A DNA stretch of 64,000 bases from an uncultured Clostridiaceae bacterium (GCA_947577025.1 CANPTO010000002.1:1-64000), one strand, 5' to 3'. Shown: positions 17,255 to 25,760, counted from the first letter of the stretch. Notes: a model not told the origin generated them from the sequence alone. Made by a program: numbers and translations.

Positions 17255-17402
17255 AAGTACCTCAAACTACTTAAATTCTAATAAAAAATCATTAAAATTT
17301 TATAAAGATTTTTATAAAAGACTATGGGAAAATTCTAATTTTTTGTTTTAGAATTAGCCTTTTATTTTTATATCGTGAAAATCGTAACGGCTTTTATTTC
17401 CG

Positions 17403-17416
17403 TTTGTGAAAATTAG
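17403..17416 (+). repeat. Inverted end repeat TTTGTGAAAATTAG, left copy
   Basis: The exact reverse complement lies at 39827-39840, 23 bp from attR. It is a second candidate protein-binding site pair for excision/integration. Confidence 0.5.
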
Positions 17417-17429
17417 AAAAAAGTTCAAA

Positions 17430-18623
17430 TTAAGACCTTGTTGGTAATAACAAGTTTTCTAATGCATATCCAGCTTTTCTATTATGAGAAAGTAGTGGAT
17501 GCACATAAAAATCTAATGTGGTGCTAATTTGTGCATGACCAAGTCTTGCAGAAATAACAGCAATATCAACATTTTGTGCTACTAATAAACTTGCATTTGT
17601 ATGTCTTAATCCGTGAAAATTAATTACAGGCAATCCAATTGTACTTACATATCTAACAAACCATTTGCTAATTGAAGAAGGATGCATAGGTTTGCCATCT
17701 GCTTGTACAAATAACCTATCAGAATTAGTCCATAATTCGCCGTAAATCGATTTTTGTTCTTCATACCACAACTTATACTCCTCAAGTAAAGAAATAATAA
17801 ATTCGGGTATTGCAATTTCTCTAATGGAACTTTCTGTTTTAGGTGTTTTTGTAAAAACTCCCATATCAGATAGATACTGACTAGAACGATTAATACTAAT
17901 GATTCCATTTTTAAAATCGACATCTTGCCATTCTAATCCCATTAACTCGCCTAAACGAACACCAGTAAAGATTGTTAGAATAATAGCAACTTTGTATTTA
18001 GTATCTTCAATAGAAAGTAGTTCTAAATTTTCAAGTAGTATTTTAGTTTGCTCATCATCGTAAGATCTTCTTTTAGGTTTTCTAGCTTTAGGTGCTTGAA
18101 CACGTTCTGCAGGATTAGACACTATAAGTTGCCAATAAACTGCCTTATGAAGCATTGCTCTTAATAATCTATGATGTTCTAAAATTGTTTTGCCAGATAA
18201 GGGCTTTTTAGTTTTTTCGCCATTGTTACCACTTTTTCTAACTAACTGAGTATCTTTTTCAAGTAAGTCATAAAACTTCATAATGTCAGTTGGTCTAATT
18301 TTGTTAATATAAAAATGTCCGAAGTATGGTAAAAGTCTTGTTTCTAACATTCTGCAATATCGTTTATATGTAGTAGGAGCAAGTTCTTTTGAACCATAAT
18401 CTCTTTTCCATATCTCTGTAAATTCAGAAAATCTAAGAGATTTACCATCAACAACTAAACCATTTTGTACTTCAGTAACAAACTTTGCTAGTTCAACTTC
18501 TGCATCTTTTTTAGTTCCATGTACTGTTTTTCTGTGTATCATTGGATTTCCATTTAGGTCAAAACCTTCAGAAACTGTTAGCCTGTAACTATTTTTTCCT
18601 CTTTTTTCTATACTCCCAGCCAT
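17430..18623 (-). CDS. int: Tyrosine-type integrase
   Basis: A 397-aa phage-type site-specific recombinase with the usual three parts: an N-terminal arm-binding domain (GSIEKRGKNSYRLTVSEGFD), a SAM-like core-binding domain (about 70-150) and the catalytic domain. Catalytic residues are visible as the first Arg in TGVRLGELMGLEW, HGLRHTNASLL (H-x-x-R), LGHAQISTTLDFYVH (His, then Tyr). It lies against attL and reads toward it, the standard arrangement. AAAGGAGGTG precedes the ATG at 18623. Its promoter carries two GTTAAC boxes, suggesting repression together with the excisionase operon. Confidence 0.95.
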   Translation of the reverse strand: MAGSIEKRGKNSYRLTVSEGFDLNGNPMIHRKTVHGTKKDAEVELAKFVTEVQNGLVVDGKSLRFSEFTEIWKRDYGSKELAPTTYKRYCRMLETRLLPYFGHFYINKIRPTDIMKFYDLLEKDTQLVRKSGNNGEKTKKPLSGKTILEHHRLLRAMLHKAVYWQLIVSNPAERVQAPKARKPKRRSYDDEQTKILLENLELLSIEDTKYKVAIILTIFTGVRLGELMGLEWQDVDFKNGIISINRSSQYLSDMGVFTKTPKTESSIREIAIPEFIISLLEEYKLWYEEQKSIYGELWTNSDRLFVQADGKPMHPSSISKWFVRYVSTIGLPVINFHGLRHTNASLLVAQNVDIAVISARLGHAQISTTLDFYVHPLLSHNRKAGYALENLLLPTRS

Positions 18624-18680
18624 TACTTAATTCACCTCCTTTCAAGGATGCCTATGGGTGGGAGGAGTATATATATTGTT

Positions 18681-18721
18681 GTTAACAAAATTATTATACA
18701 ATAATAGTTAACAAAATGCAA
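18681..18721 (-). promoter_or_regulatory. int promoter with paired GTTAAC operators
   Basis: On the minus strand TTGCAT (18716-18721), a 17-bp spacer and TATAAT (18693-18698). GTTAAC boxes at 18707-18712 (in the spacer) and 18681-18686 (just past the -10) are 26 bp apart. Confidence 0.65.
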
Positions 18722-18773
18722 GAGATTTCAAAAAGAAACTTAAAAAATTTACGAGCATAATAAAATGTAGAAA

Positions 18774-18828
18774 ATTGTCGAAAGTTGTAATATCAGTGAA
18801 TTGCTAGACTTTTTACAGAAAATATGAT
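18774..18828 (+). promoter_or_regulatory. Promoter region of kinase operon with near-0A box
   Basis: TTGCTA (18801-18806), a 16-bp spacer and TATGAT (18823-18828). ATTGTCGAAA at 18774-18783 differs by one base from the Spo0A box TTTGTCGAAA. It lies upstream of, not over, the -35. Confidence 0.45.
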
Positions 18829-18850
18829 ATGATTTGACAAAGGAGAGAAT

Positions 18851-19870
18851 ATGGAAGAATTTAATAAAGAGATTATACAATTAATGTGTGAAACGAACAT
18901 TTGGAAGGAATCGTATAATATAGAATTCAATAGTAAACCAAGTGGACAATCTTTAACATTTTTTATCAAAGAAAATGAAGAGAAATTATATATTGCTAAA
19001 CTTTTTAATTATATGCAAGGATTAAGTGATGACAGATTAGAATGTTTAGGAATCGAAGCTGAAACAATAGAAGAATTCGAAAATAAATTATCAGATAACA
19101 CAACAACACTTAATGTAGAAGAAATACTAGAATGTATATATTTATCAAAAAGATCTTTTAATAGATATATAGAGGTATGTGTCAATACAGAAGGTTTATT
19201 TCCTAAATTATATGCTTTTAAAAATAATATTAAAATTGGAAAAAGATTCTATGGATTACTAATAGAAGAATTTGTAAAAGGACTTTCGTTAACTGATGAA
19301 ATAAAAATAGTTAAAAGAAATGAAATTGATATATATGATTATGCTATTGATTTTTTGGTAAAAATATCAAATACAATAAAAAGATATACTGATTATGGAT
19401 TTGTGCATAGAGATATTTCACCTGATAATATAATAGTTACATCAAATAAACCAGTGATTATCGATCCAGGATTTATTAAAATAATTGATCGAAATTCTAC
19501 AAGGTTAGGATATATGTTAGGAAAAGATTATTATGCTTCTCCAGAACAATATAAAGGTTTGGCTGTTAATGTTGATTTTTCAAGTGATTTATATTCAATT
19601 GGCATAATTTTATATGAAATTGTCACAGGAAAAAATTTACTATATAGGTATATGGTAATAGAAAAAAGTAGCAACCCACATGAGGAAATTATAAAAAATT
19701 TTGACAGAACTATAGAAGATGAGTTTTTTAAATTTGCAGAGCAGGAGACTACAAAAAATATTTTATTATTTAATATGATTAAGAAAATGTTACAGGTAGA
19801 TAGAAAATTAAGATTTTATGACATAAATGCATTTAATGATGCAATTTCTTTGTTGAAAGGAGGAAGATAA
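18851..19870 (+). CDS. Serine/threonine protein kinase-like protein
   Basis: A 339-aa eukaryotic-type kinase fold. A candidate ATP-binding lysine is in KLYIAKLF. The catalytic loop HRDISPDNIIV near residue 189 has both Asp and Asn. The metal-binding motif reads DPG (IDPGFIKI) instead of DFG. ASPEQYKG is the APE-like motif, followed by SDLYSIGIILYEIVTGKN. No membrane segment or extra sensor domain is seen. AAAGGAG precedes the ATG. The next gene starts 1 nt after its stop. Phosphorylation-based defence kinases are known (for example Stk2), but this pairing is not one I recognise. The substrate is unknown. Confidence 0.85.
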   Translation: MEEFNKEIIQLMCETNIWKESYNIEFNSKPSGQSLTFFIKENEEKLYIAKLFNYMQGLSDDRLECLGIEAETIEEFENKLSDNTTTLNVEEILECIYLSKRSFNRYIEVCVNTEGLFPKLYAFKNNIKIGKRFYGLLIEEFVKGLSLTDEIKIVKRNEIDIYDYAIDFLVKISNTIKRYTDYGFVHRDISPDNIIVTSNKPVIIDPGFIKIIDRNSTRLGYMLGKDYYASPEQYKGLAVNVDFSSDLYSIGIILYEIVTGKNLLYRYMVIEKSSNPHEEIIKNFDRTIEDEFFKFAEQETTKNILLFNMIKKMLQVDRKLRFYDINAFNDAISLLKGGR

Positions 19871-19871
19871 T

Positions 19872-21062
19872 ATGACAGAGTTATTAATACAACATGGACC
19901 TGCTAAAGGTCAGAAAATAGATAAAGCTTTTCAAAATAATATTGTAGAAGGAACAGTTTTTTCTCCTAGAGAAGAAATAATAGAGTCTATCAAACAATAT
20001 TGTAATAATTCGATACATTTAAATCAAAACAACACTTTTATTGATCCACAATTTTATTATTCAACTTTTGGAAGTGAGCTACTTAAACTTTTAAATGAAC
20101 AATTTGAATATCCAGTTGAAGTTACAAGAAAAGATTGGAGAAAAAGAGATGAAAGATTATTTAAATATTTTGACAATTATAGTGCAAAAGTAAAAGAAAT
20201 TAGTAACAACATAATAACACCTGGATTTTGTATAGATGCAATAGACTGGAAATTTGATTATACAATAGATTTTTATAATTATTTTAGAGATAATTATGAG
20301 TTTGAAAATTATTATATGTCATTAATGATAGCAAGTGAAATTTTTCATAGTAAAAATGATTTAGAAGATATTCTAGAAGATATTAGCGATAATGTAGACA
20401 AAAAAGATGGAATATATTTAATAATAAAATATCCGTTAACGCAAATAAAGAATTATGAGTCAATGGATCCAGAAACTTTATCAAATATCCTTTATTTTAT
20501 ATATTCATTAAAGATGGATGGATTTAAAGTCATAATGGGATATAGCTTTTTAAATTCTATTCTATTTGCAATGTTGGATTGTGATGCTGTTTCAACAGGT
20601 TGGTTTAATAATTTAAGAAAATTTGAACAATCAAAATTTGAGTCAGTAGATTCATTTGGAATAAGAAAAAAAAGGTATGTATCAATACCAACATTAACTT
20701 ATATGACATTGGAACTGATTAATGAGTGTAAGGAAATAGATATAACTAAATTGTATTCTAATACTCAATGGGATGTAGTAGCGCTAGAAGACCAAGATAA
20801 TGTATCCTTTGTTGATTTAGAACAACAATATTGGGAAGCTTTGCATAACATAATTATAGAAATAAATCAAAAAGAGACTATTTTAGAAAAAATAGAATAT
20901 ATGAAGCAGTGTATAGAAAAATCTAGAAATATTTATGAAGAAATATTAAGTGCTACAAGCGACAAAAAAGAAGTTCAAAATAGAGTAAGACTTGAATTCA
21001 AGCATATCGATGATTGGCAATTTGCAATAGAACTGTTTGAAAAAAAAGTAGCGTTACTATGA
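19872..21062 (+). CDS. Unknown partner of the kinase, 396 aa
   Basis: I do not recognise this family. It is a soluble protein rich in Tyr, Phe and acidic residues. The middle part alternates strands and helices (ITPGFCIDAIDWKFDYTIDF, DGIYLIIKYPLTQIKNY, DGFKVIMGYSFLNSILFAML), which could be an alpha/beta barrel. The C-terminal 80 residues look helical. It is tightly coupled to the kinase (1-nt gap, GGAGGAAG ribosome site inside the kinase end) and overlaps the end of the convergent gene by 6 bp. It may be the kinase target, a sensor or an effector. Confidence 0.75.
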   Translation: MTELLIQHGPAKGQKIDKAFQNNIVEGTVFSPREEIIESIKQYCNNSIHLNQNNTFIDPQFYYSTFGSELLKLLNEQFEYPVEVTRKDWRKRDERLFKYFDNYSAKVKEISNNIITPGFCIDAIDWKFDYTIDFYNYFRDNYEFENYYMSLMIASEIFHSKNDLEDILEDISDNVDKKDGIYLIIKYPLTQIKNYESMDPETLSNILYFIYSLKMDGFKVIMGYSFLNSILFAMLDCDAVSTGWFNNLRKFEQSKFESVDSFGIRKKRYVSIPTLTYMTLELINECKEIDITKLYSNTQWDVVALEDQDNVSFVDLEQQYWEALHNIIIEINQKETILEKIEYMKQCIEKSRNIYEEILSATSDKKEVQNRVRLEFKHIDDWQFAIELFEKKVALL

Positions 21063-21728
21063 TAACGCTACTTCATTTGTTAATGAAATCATTTGTGATT
21101 GAGCTAAATTTATTAGTCTTAAATAATCTTTTACATCATTTTGTTTTTGAGCCTTTAATAAAGTAATTGACTTATTTAAAGAAGTTCCAATTAAACCAAT
21201 TCCACTTTTAGACAAAATATCTTTATGCTGTTCAAAAATTTTATTAGCTACATCAAGGGGAAATACCATATAACTTAAGTCAACATAGTTTTTATTTAAA
21301 CAACTTTGAAAAAAGACCTTATTATAATCAGTTAATTTTGCTTCATAGCCAGATATTATAACTTTAGGAAATGTAAAGTCAATAGCTCTATAGTATATAT
21401 TATCTTTTCTTACAATAAGATTATTTTTTAGTAAGTTACGAAGTGCTATTTTACAAGTGCTTTCACTAGCACCTATATTTTTAATTAAAGATTTTTCAGT
21501 AATAGGTCTATTTTTTTTAGTCTTTAAAAAGAGCTTAGCACTTGTTGGATTAGAAAGAACAGATAACTGGGCTTCAGTAAAAGGAAGGACAGTATTGGTA
21601 ATGCTTACAACATCTATATTTCCCCAACGAATTGGCATTTCATCTATTAAAATACAAGATTTTTTATTAAAATATGTTTTTTTGAAATTTTCCACTAAAT
21701 CCTTTTCATAATTAAAAATTTTATTCAT
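21057..21728 (-). CDS. Predicted PD-(D/E)XK-like fold protein with wHTH
   Basis: A 223-aa protein. Residues about 75-115 (ITEKSLIKNIGASESTCKIALRNLLKNNLIV) are a winged helix. They are flanked by pieces of a restriction-endonuclease-like fold: a candidate acidic residue in WGNIDVVSI near 39, E-x-K in GYEAKLTDYNKVFFQS near 129, then LSYMVFP and SGIGLIGTS. The pattern recalls nuclease-fold proteins that bind but may not cut DNA. It is convergent with the kinase operon, 3' ends overlapping by 6 bp. Active-site completeness cannot be judged by eye. It could also be a regulator. Confidence 0.65.
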   Translation of the reverse strand: MNKIFNYEKDLVENFKKTYFNKKSCILIDEMPIRWGNIDVVSITNTVLPFTEAQLSVLSNPTSAKLFLKTKKNRPITEKSLIKNIGASESTCKIALRNLLKNNLIVRKDNIYYRAIDFTFPKVIISGYEAKLTDYNKVFFQSCLNKNYVDLSYMVFPLDVANKIFEQHKDILSKSGIGLIGTSLNKSITLLKAQKQNDVKDYLRLINLAQSQMISLTNEVALS

Positions 21729-21805
21729 TTATAATCCTCCAATTATTATATATTTTATCATAAAAAACAAAAATGTGTTAAAATTTATTCAAATTATAAA
21801 TTTTT

Positions 21806-23008
21806 TTATTTATTTTCATCTAGCCATTTATCAAATTCTTCATAAGTTTTCTTCTCATTTCTAATATCATCCATAAATTCTTTAGCTTGCTTTTTCCAAT
21901 TTTCATAATCCTTTTTATAAACTTCTATATCAGGATTACGTTTAACTAACATAGCTTTTTTAGAATACATTTTACGATATTTCCCATATACCTTATCATT
22001 TTCTTGTTTAATTCTTTGTGCAATTTGATTACCAATATCCCTGCAAGTTTGTTTGCCTTTGAATAAATTATTACAATAATTAATGCGAGGATTATCAGTT
22101 ATAAAGTATTTACCACAATTCTTACACTTTTTTATTATATAATTATTTTCTTCTACAAATTTAAATAATGTAATATAAAGTATGGTATAAACACTAGAAC
22201 TTGTTGCATTAGTTTCAGCATATACATCAGCAAAATGTTGACCTGTTGTAAAAAATTCTAATAATTTATCTTCACTGGTTTCAAGATACTCAGGAAAGAT
22301 TTTATAATTAAAAGCATCATCTATTTTAAAATCAGTAACATATGGCTTTAGTGTTTTAAAATGTGAGGTGTAGTAAATATAAAATCTCATCTGATTAGTC
22401 ATTGTTCTTGAATTTTCAAGAGGATGTTTGCTGAAAATGTAGTCAACAAATTCAGAGTAAATCCTTTGAACTTTTATGACATCTTTTTTTATTAATTTGA
22501 AGTATTTTTGTCCTAAATTTTCAATTTCATCATAACTATAAGACTTATCAATCTTTAAATTTTCTATATCACTTTTTTCAAAATATTTTATATAAGAAGC
22601 AAAAAATTTAGTAAACCAAACAAAATATTCATCAAAATTAGAGAAATTTGTATTTAAAAAATCAATTAAATTTGTCCCTCTGTCATAAATTGAGAAATGG
22701 TCTTTTATAAAGAAATGACAATTTGAAAGTTCGCCTAGTTCGTAGTAATGCAACTTTTTGGGTATATTTAAATGGTCAATTTTTCTTTTTATTTCATTTG
22801 TAAAAGGTTTGGTTTTTAGATGTTCGGTAAATAATTCTTCATATTCTTTATATTCATCTTCAGTTAAGCAATCTTTTATAATATCTAAAACTGAAATACC
22901 TTCAGGTAATTTACGATCTGGATCACCATACAATAAAGTTATATGTCTGATTTCTTCCCCATTATTAATAGAGATGTGTATATTACTATTTACTTTATTT
23001 TCTTTCAT
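21806..23008 (-). CDS. DUF6076-like protein with CxxC zinc site
   Basis: A 400-aa protein, mostly helical. The C-terminal third holds KKCKNCGKYFITDN, then YCNNLFKGKQTCRDIG, a four-cysteine cluster like the treble-clef found in DUF6076 and CGNR-type proteins, followed by a basic helical tail. Function is unknown. It is found on integrative elements, and here it sits divergently from the excisionase. A pair of GTTAAC boxes overlaps its leader, one of them touching the ribosome site. It could be the element's regulator, but this is only inferred from position. Confidence 0.6.
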   Translation of the reverse strand: MKENKVNSNIHISINNGEEIRHITLLYGDPDRKLPEGISVLDIIKDCLTEDEYKEYEELFTEHLKTKPFTNEIKRKIDHLNIPKKLHYYELGELSNCHFFIKDHFSIYDRGTNLIDFLNTNFSNFDEYFVWFTKFFASYIKYFEKSDIENLKIDKSYSYDEIENLGQKYFKLIKKDVIKVQRIYSEFVDYIFSKHPLENSRTMTNQMRFYIYYTSHFKTLKPYVTDFKIDDAFNYKIFPEYLETSEDKLLEFFTTGQHFADVYAETNATSSSVYTILYITLFKFVEENNYIIKKCKNCGKYFITDNPRINYCNNLFKGKQTCRDIGNQIAQRIKQENDKVYGKYRKMYSKKAMLVKRNPDIEVYKKDYENWKKQAKEFMDDIRNEKKTYEEFDKWLDENK

Positions 23009-23017
23009 AATTCCTCC

Positions 23018-23116
23018 GTTAACAACCTATAAAATCATCAAAAGTTAACTTGCTATCAAAATAAACAATAAAGTATTTACAAAGTTAACTATACACAATA
23101 TAATACAAATGTTAAC
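23018..23116. promoter_or_regulatory. Divergent control region with four GTTAAC boxes
   Basis: Boxes at 23018, 23044, 23084 and 23111 form two pairs with 26- and 27-bp spacing. The + strand promoter is TTTACA (23076-23081), a 17-bp spacer and TATAAT (23099-23104), with one box in the spacer and one 6 bp past the -10, the same geometry as the int promoter. The other pair covers the minus-strand leader of the DUF6076-like gene. Confidence 0.7.
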
Positions 23117-23157
23117 AAAAGTCAATGCAAATTTGCTAAAAATCTGGAGGTGATACT

Positions 23158-23355
23158 ATGGAATTACAAAAAGTTCAAAGAACAACACTAACGATGAAAG
23201 AAGCAGCGGAGTATTTAGGAATATCTTATTGGTTAGTCAATCAATTAGTAAGAAGAAAGCAAATACCATGCTCAAAAGTTGGTGGAAAATATTTATTTAG
23301 AGTACAAGCACTAGATGAATATTTAGTAAATATGGAACAACAATCTATTAGTTAG
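23158..23355 (+). CDS. xis: Excisionase / MerR-like HTH protein
   Basis: A 65-aa protein: LTMKEAAEYLGISYWLVNQLVRRKQIPCSKVGGKYLF-type sequence, the standard excisionase winged-helix. It would bend DNA at the attachment sites and tilt the integrase toward excision. GGAGGTG precedes the ATG. It is first in the rightward operon that continues into the replication gene, so excision and replication are likely switched on together from the GTTAAC-controlled promoter. Confidence 0.88.
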   Translation: MELQKVQRTTLTMKEAAEYLGISYWLVNQLVRRKQIPCSKVGGKYLFRVQALDEYLVNMEQQSIS

Positions 23356-23383
23356 ATTGTAAGGAAAGCGGGGAAAGGAGGAT

Positions 23384-23638
23384 ATGTATAATTTACAATG
23401 GTTAAAACTAGAAATTAAAATATTTTCAAACAGGAAAATACAAATATTACTAAAAGAAACTGATGGAGACACATATTTTAGAGTATGGATTCAGTTAATA
23501 ACTATTGCTATGGAATGTAATAGTGAAGGAAAGTTAGTAATAGGAAAAAATACACCAATGACAATAGAAAATTTTTCAAAGATTATGGGAAAGTCTAAGA
23601 AAAAATGGAGAAAATTATTAAAAAATTTCAAGAATTAA
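23384..23638 (+). CDS. Replisome organiser N-terminal domain (0 frame)
   Basis: 84 aa, beginning LQWLKLEIKIFSNRKIQILL, the typical start of phage replisome-organiser N-terminal domains, a winged helix that binds the origin. In the zero frame it stops early at 23636-23638. The homologous text (KKFQELNMLIVEEGAYKIKNW) continues in the -1 frame. The switch point coincides with A-AAA-AAT at 23620-23626 in the correct register for -1 slippage. Shifted translation would give one protein of about 442 aa joined to the downstream ATPase. Without a shift this would be a short, perhaps regulatory, product or a broken gene. Confidence 0.75.
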   Translation: MYNLQWLKLEIKIFSNRKIQILLKETDGDTYFRVWIQLITIAMECNSEGKLVIGKNTPMTIENFSKIMGKSKKKWRKLLKNFKN

Positions 23639-24711
23639 ATATGCTAATTGTAGAAGAAGGAGCATACAAAATTAAAAATTGGAGTAAATACCAAAGTGTT
23701 GAAACCACTGAAAAATATCTAGAACAAAACAGGATAAGACAGCAAAGATATCGTGAAAAATTGAAAAGTGAAAAAGAAAAAAGTAACGTTACAATAACGG
23801 AAAATAACGAGATAGAAGATAATACACAAGAAAAAATACAAGAAAGGAGAATGAGAATAACAATGGATTTAGAGAATACCAAATATGAAAATTGTCAAAA
23901 GAATTTCCACAATAAATGCAAATTTTGTGGAAAAGATTTAAAGCCAATAGGATTAGAATACTTATATACTAATGTATCTTTAGAATTAATTGAATATGAA
24001 AGATGCACTTGTAAAGAATCAAAAGATTATTGGAAAGATGTAGACTTTTGGATTCAAGAGCAGAAAAAGAAAGAACATTATAGAGAAATGATTAGTCAAT
24101 TTTATTCTCAAAATTATATTAGTAAAAGGCTAAAGGATTATAGTTTTAAGAATTTTAAAGTAACGGATATTAATAAAAAAGAAGTAGAGATTGCAAAAGA
24201 TTATACAAAGAAATGTATCGAAGATAAGCAAGAAAATGGACTTATTATTACTGGTGATTCTGGAGTAGGAAAAACACATTTAGCAGCATCAATTTCAAAT
24301 GAATTGATAGAAAAAGATAAATTAGTTTTAATGGGAAGATTAACATCATTATTGGATATGATAAAAGAAACTTTTAAAGATAATTCAAAGTCAGAAGGAG
24401 AATTAATAGAATTATTTTCTAATATAGATATGGTTGTAATAGACGATTTAGGAACAGAAAAAATAAGCAGTTGGGCATTAGATAAGTTATATACAATTAT
24501 AGAAAATAGAAATGAAAATAAGTTACCAATTATTATAACAACTAAGTTTGATAAAGAAGGCTTACTACATAGATTTAAGCAAAGTAATGACAAAGAATTA
24601 TCGGATGCAATTATTCAAAAATTATATCAAATGTGTTATGGAATTGAACTAAAAAGATATGATGAAAATCAAAAAGAAAAAGCTAGCACAAGCGACAAAA
24701 CTAAATGCTAA
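23605..24711 (+). CDS. DnaC-type helicase loader ATPase, fused to end of replisome organiser
   Basis: The first 80 residues complete the replisome-organiser winged helix of the preceding frame. Then comes a zinc-binding segment (CKFCGKDLKP...CTC) and a DnaC/IstB-like AAA+ ATPase: Walker A GDSGVGKTHLAAS, Walker B MVVIDDLG, sensor IIITTKFD and an arginine near LLHRF. DnaC-like proteins load the replicative helicase. The annotated ATG at 23605 has no good ribosome site. GAAAGGAG before ATG codons at 23851 and 23863 could start a separate loader of about 286 or 282 aa. Origin binding and helicase loading may therefore be made both fused and apart. Confidence 0.82.
   Translation: MEKIIKKFQELNMLIVEEGAYKIKNWSKYQSVETTEKYLEQNRIRQQRYREKLKSEKEKSNVTITENNEIEDNTQEKIQERRMRITMDLENTKYENCQKNFHNKCKFCGKDLKPIGLEYLYTNVSLELIEYERCTCKESKDYWKDVDFWIQEQKKKEHYREMISQFYSQNYISKRLKDYSFKNFKVTDINKKEVEIAKDYTKKCIEDKQENGLIITGDSGVGKTHLAASISNELIEKDKLVLMGRLTSLLDMIKETFKDNSKSEGELIELFSNIDMVVIDDLGTEKISSWALDKLYTIIENRNENKLPIIITTKFDKEGLLHRFKQSNDKELSDAIIQKLYQMCYGIELKRYDENQKEKASTSDKTKC
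23620..23626 (+). promoter_or_regulatory. Candidate -1 frameshift heptamer A-AAA-AAT
   Basis: In the zero frame the codons read TTA AAA AAT, so the heptamer is in the X-XXY-YYZ register. A -1 slip here joins the two frames without loss of conserved residues. An ordinary one-base indel in the A-run would look identical. Confidence 0.45.
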
Positions 24712-24763
24712 CTTAATCTAAAATCTAAATTTATTATAGTATATTTTGCTATAAAAGTAAAGC

Positions 24764-24804
24764 AAAAAAGTTCAAATTTTTAATTTAGAAATTTGAACTT
24801 TTTT
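24764..24804 (+). terminator. Strong terminator after replication gene
   Basis: A perfect 16-bp stem (24764-24779 with 24789-24804), a 9-nt loop and a run of T. Confidence 0.85.
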
Positions 24805-24858
24805 GAAAATATTTTAATAAAAATTAAAAAAATTTTTACTAAAAAAAATCCCTCGGAG

Positions 24859-25009
24859 AGCAAAAAGGGTATTAGGGCAATTTGCCCTAAACAGCAAAAA
24901 GGGTGTCAAGACACCTAGCTGGTGAATATTAGGTAATAAAAAATATTACCTATATTCAAGCAAAATTAATTTTGCTAAATCTTAATGCTTCGTAAACTAG
25001 CATTAAGAT
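24859..25009. other. Cluster of five hairpins: candidate replication or transfer origin
   Basis: Between the rep terminator and the next gene are two direct repeats AGCAAAAAGGGT (24859, 24893) and five inverted repeats: 24872-24890 (TTAGGGCAA), 24902-24915 (GGTGTC), 24931-24951 (AGGTAATA, extendable outward), the palindrome 24960-24975, and 24979-25009 (11-bp stem). None ends in a T-run. The position next to rep fits a replication origin. An oriT or structured RNA leader is also possible. Confidence 0.55.
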
Positions 25010-25036
25010 ATTTAAATAGATAGGAAGTGATGGAAT

Positions 25037-25660
25037 ATGTATACAGATTCACAACAAATTTTAGATAGCATTTTTCTATCATATAATAAAATTTTGATAA
25101 GACTACACAATTTAGGATTAACTACTAAAAATGGAAAAGAAATATCACATATGGATTTAAGAAAAGCAATAGATGTTATGGTGGAAAAACATCCAACTTG
25201 TAGATGGAGAAGTGAAAAAATTAGAAGTAGAAAATATTTTGTTTTAATTGAAGGATATTATTGGCTGACTCAAGTATATTTTCAAAAAGAAAAATATTTA
25301 ATAGATGCTGATATAGATTTTTTCAAATTAAGGATTAAACAATATGAAGAGTTACTAAAAATAGAACATAATGAAAATTGGTGGAATGAAAATATGGATA
25401 TAAAACAACTATGCCAATATTTTAATAGGCAAGATATTACTGTTAGAAAAGCAATAAACAAAATGTGTGATAGTGATTTTGAAGAATATAAATTTTTAGT
25501 TGATAATAAAGTTGTAATTGCGAGTAAAGGAGTGGAATGGATTTGCAAAAATGTATTTAAGCAGAAGTATTTGGAATTATTAGAAAAGTATAAGATGGAA
25601 TTGACGGAGTTATATATTGAAGCAGGCTATCCTTATGATAATTTCTTTTGGAAAAATTAA
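25037..25660 (+). CDS. Conserved element protein of unknown function, 207 aa
   Basis: Begins MYTDSQQILDSIFLSYNKIL and continues with LRKAIDVMVEKHPTCRWRSEKIRSRKYFVLIEGYYWL. It is basic in the middle and aromatic, and the second half (DIKQLCQYFNRQDITVRKAINKM) looks like a helix-turn-helix. I recall similar proteins on small clostridial integrative elements, with no assigned function. The ribosome site AGGAAG lies 9 nt before the ATG. Its place right after the hairpin cluster suggests a role in element replication, copy control or transfer. Confidence 0.7.
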   Translation: MYTDSQQILDSIFLSYNKILIRLHNLGLTTKNGKEISHMDLRKAIDVMVEKHPTCRWRSEKIRSRKYFVLIEGYYWLTQVYFQKEKYLIDADIDFFKLRIKQYEELLKIEHNENWWNENMDIKQLCQYFNRQDITVRKAINKMCDSDFEEYKFLVDNKVVIASKGVEWICKNVFKQKYLELLEKYKMELTELYIEAGYPYDNFFWKN

Positions 25661-25760
25661 ATTAAGTTGATGAATATAAATATGGTTCATACTATTGAGA
25701 AAAATGTCATTTTATGATATAAAATATACTAGAGAAATTATAAAAAAGTATGGAGGAAAC

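Noticed and set aside
24859..25036. Retron or DGR-type non-coding RNA at the hairpin cluster
   Set aside because: No reverse transcriptase gene lies nearby or anywhere in the window.
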